From: Stratiolaelaps scimitus
Taxonomy: Eukaryota; Arthropoda; Arachnida; Mesostigmata; Laelapidae
Assembly: GCA_019614645.1 (NCBI GenBank)
Contig: JABWDB010000038.1
Coordinates: 682,001-746,000, forward strand
Reading direction: 5' to 3'
DNA length: 64,000 nt
Of this stretch, positions 61,869 to 64,000 are shown in pieces. A model generated the notes under the pieces. That model was not told the DNA's origin and made no database searches. It saw nothing but the letters and a program-made list of their open reading frames with translations. Both the position numbers and the translations under genes were made by a program. How positions within the stretch are numbered: position 1 is the stretch's first letter; every line of letters starts with the position of its first letter.

Positions 61869-62098
61869 CTCCTCACAGGTCCCGGGAGGCACTTAAGCGT
61901 TGAGTGGCAACGGTGTGACACCGATTTCGACTTAATGGTCCATGCCGTTCCCTCCAGCTCACTAGTAGGCCCCAGTTGCCTTCCCCCATCAGCGCCTCCA
62001 GACACGAGACCACCACCGCCGCCGCCTCCGCCTTCTTTGCTCCTCCACCTTTGATCGCCGACTAAATCTGCGCAGCGCACCAAACGATATGCCACCAT
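61869..62098 (-). CDS. Candidate exon ending at a strong splice donor (strand uncertain)
   Basis: On the - strand an ATG at 62098 opens a frame that stays open to 61869, where GAG|GTAAGC gives a donor matching the consensus at eight of nine positions. The first stop of the frame (TAA) lies inside that donor, as expected for a real coding exon. The product starts MVAYRLVRCADLVGDQRW, has a Gly run from a GCC/ACC-type repeat, and ends CLPGPVR. The start context is weak. On the + strand the same DNA has a good acceptor (CTTACCTCCTCACAG, ending 61878) followed by an open Pro-rich frame (CLPPSAPPDTRPPPPPPPP) that stops at about 62053. Only one of these, or neither, can be right. The protein is not recognised. 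Confidence 0.25.
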
Positions 62099-63915
62099 AA
62101 GCTAGCAAGCTAGCAAACACGTAAAGAGGCATGCATCGGACAAGGCGAGAAACCTCATCTCAGCTTACCCACCTGAGATATCTCTCTCTCTCTCAAGCAA
62201 TATAGGTGGTGATCCTCACAAAGCAGTCCTCGTCGGAAGTGAGTGAGCTTCCTTCAGTGATTTCTATAGTGAGCCCTTCCCCTCTTCTCGTCCATCATCA
62301 GCAACTCGTATCCCATGACTGCCTATGAGCGTCAGTCAGCCAGCACAGTGAGCATATCACAATTATAAATAGCGTCCGCTCTGCTTCTTATCACTAGCAT
62401 ATCTCATATTTGATTTCAGTTCGAAGTAACAGGTCGTTCGGTCGCCGCCTGAACACCCCCTCTCCCAGGTAATACATAGGCGCACCCGCAGTAGGTGTAC
62501 CCGTACCGACTACACCTACCAAAATAACTAAAGGTGACCCTCATAGGTCCTTGAAGTAATACCGAAAAGTGATGCCGAGTTCCGCCGCATACGGAAACGG
62601 GTGAGAATATGCTAAAAAAAAGTAGGTATACTCCATTCACAGTCACGCTCCGTTCTTCATATACCTCTTGTTCACAGATCAGGGTGAGGTGCACTGGCTG
62701 GTTGACCTCAATCCGTCCCCTCGTCCGCAGTTGGCCACATGTGCGTGTGTGCCTGAGTTTGCACTCAGACGCGCTCGTGATCCATATTCATATTATTACG
62801 CTTCTGGCTTTTCCGTCAGACATTAACAGCTGATTGTTGATTCCATATTTTCCTACTGTATTAGGAAGACGCAGCAAGGTTCTATGAGTACTTTGATCAA
62901 AATCAAGATGACGAAATGTATTCTTAAGATATACAACTTCGTCGGCTATACAGGCTTCGTTGGATGTATTTCTATCTCGTTCTTGAACTTTTTGATATAG
63001 ACCTATTTTCGTTAACGTCCCGTGGGAGTCATTCTATTCGAATGCTATGACGGTTCCCTTCAGGACTCGTGAGGCTGTTCTTGACAATGATTCCCACCAA
63101 CACCTTGTGGCCCGGTTTCATGACCGGATTGCACAATGTTTATTACCATTATTATCGTCGAATCAATGCCGTTTACTAAATCACCATATGCATTTGCAAA
63201 GAGATAACACGATTATTAATTCGGTCCATCCCATTAAAAGCATATCCACTAGAAAACGTTCCGACCCTTCTTGAGATACTGTGGTGATATGGCAACTTGA
63301 CTCTAGCCAGGTGGATACCTAAACTGGGAAATGTTTGCCTTCACATATGACATTATTATTCTATATCGACGATGCATATCGCAGAGAATAATTTACTGTA
63401 TGCCAACACAAACGTGTATTAGTCTGCTCATGGAGGGTCAGCCATCAATTTGCTTCCATAGTTTGCGTAGTTGGATGAATATCATCTGTCTTTGCATAAC
63501 AGTTGTTCGGAGGCTCCATCAAATTATGCATTACGAGATTCGCGGTACGCGGTCGCTCGTTGGACATCAATGAATGACACTTCCAGACGCACGTTTGCCA
63601 TAGGGCTTCCGTCTAGAACAGCGACGGTGCCTACTGATCCAGCTTACTGCATCATCTCGCTATTTCAGTGTTCGATATTTTCGATAGTTAGAAAAAAATT
63701 TAGTTCATAAGTTTCAGTCTACATTATCAATGGGGAGGATTAGCCAGCGCGTCTTCAATGGTGAAATCAGTCATATTTTGATTCATCCAGATCGTGCGCC
63801 ATTCCAGCTAATGCTGCAGGCACGACACCTAAAATGTGCCAAATTTATACATATTCCAGTTACCAGGATGATTTGCTGTTCCTGAGAGATACTCGCAGAG
63901 TCTGTTCTATTTTGA

Positions 63916-63944
63916 GCAGGCATGCCTCGGGGAAACATGCCTGC
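63916..63944. other. Hairpin GCAGGCATG...CATGCCTGC
   Basis: A perfect 9-bp stem (63916-63924 with 63936-63944) around an 11-base loop. A second hairpin follows 16 bases later. Confidence 0.6.
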
Positions 63945-63960
63945 ATTAAATTAAGTCTGA

Positions 63961-63981
63961 ATGTTCTACGAATTAGAACAT
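63961..63981. other. Hairpin ATGTTCTA...TAGAACAT
   Basis: A perfect 8-bp stem with a 5-base loop (CGAAT). It is paired in tandem with the hairpin at 63916-63944, near the window edge. Confidence 0.6.
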
Positions 63982-64000
63982 ACAGATCAGAGAAGTGGGC

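Larger units (their letters stand above)
62099..64000. other. Non-coding; GC-richer to 62.8 kb
   Basis: A TC run lies near 62181-62194. On the - strand CTCAG|GTGGGTAAG near 62171-62156 is another donor-like site upstream of the candidate exon. Frames on + at 63047-63274, 63331-63573 and 63471-63710 are unrecognised. Confidence 0.4.

Noticed and set aside
1..64000. CRISPR arrays, bacterial operons, rRNA genes, intact tRNA genes
   Set aside because: None was seen. Repeats are not regularly spaced with unique spacers, no long bacterial-style frames exist, and every tRNA-like unit has broken stems.

Overview
The window looks like intergenic or intronic DNA from a metazoan, most likely an arthropod nuclear genome. 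No taxon can be fixed from sequence alone; a mite or another arachnid is only a guess from overall texture. The eukaryotic assignment rests on several things. Every frame is dense with stops, and there are no operon-like runs of genes. There are many uninterrupted (AT)n, (GA)n and trinucleotide microsatellites. There are tRNA-derived (SINE-like) heads with recognisable A and B boxes, splice-site-like motifs, and short decayed pieces of transposable elements. The longest open frame is about 175 codons, which is roughly what chance gives in 64 kb on six frames. I do not recognise a single intact protein-coding gene.

Layout. 1-1.2 kb is a GC-rich stretch ending in a reverse-strand tRNA-like head. 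1.3-6.8 kb is AT-richer DNA with a 35-bp tandem repeat and the first copies of a dispersed repeat that shares the motif AACATTTAACGTCTACGGTA. About 6.8-7.05 kb holds a possible remnant of a pogo/Tigger/CENP-B-like transposase, followed at once by an inverted repeat. 7.1-15.3 kb is mostly featureless; it ends with two more copies of the dispersed repeat, and the 15.31-15.46 kb copy joins a 75-nt tRNA-shaped head to the shared body. 20.70-20.77 kb carries three hairpins in a row. 24.9-25.9 kb is a GC-rich island with a low-complexity open frame. 27.58-27.77 kb is the clearest transposon fragment, the decayed C-terminal part of a retrotransposon-type protein. Between 30.9 and 36.4 kb are three copies of a terminus-like motif (CAGGGTGTTCGAAA and its relatives), two of them facing each other. 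33.4, 35.9 and 40.05 kb have further tRNA-like heads. 41.86-41.92 kb is a strong 25-bp stem hairpin. 42.43-42.55 kb is a 62-bp tandem duplication, each copy carrying an (AT)n tract. 43.8-44.1 kb is a decayed minisatellite with a period near 22 bp. 51.44-51.55 kb encodes a 36-residue product with a textbook signal-peptide shape in a good start context. 58.2-59.6 kb and 61.7-62.8 kb are GC-rich and exon-like in texture, and 61.87-62.10 kb holds a candidate exon on a strong donor site.

The genes do not form a recognisable pathway. The main content is a repeat landscape: one SINE-like family with several copies, other tRNA-like heads, fragments of DNA transposons and one retrotransposon. A few isolated candidate exons would need transcript evidence.
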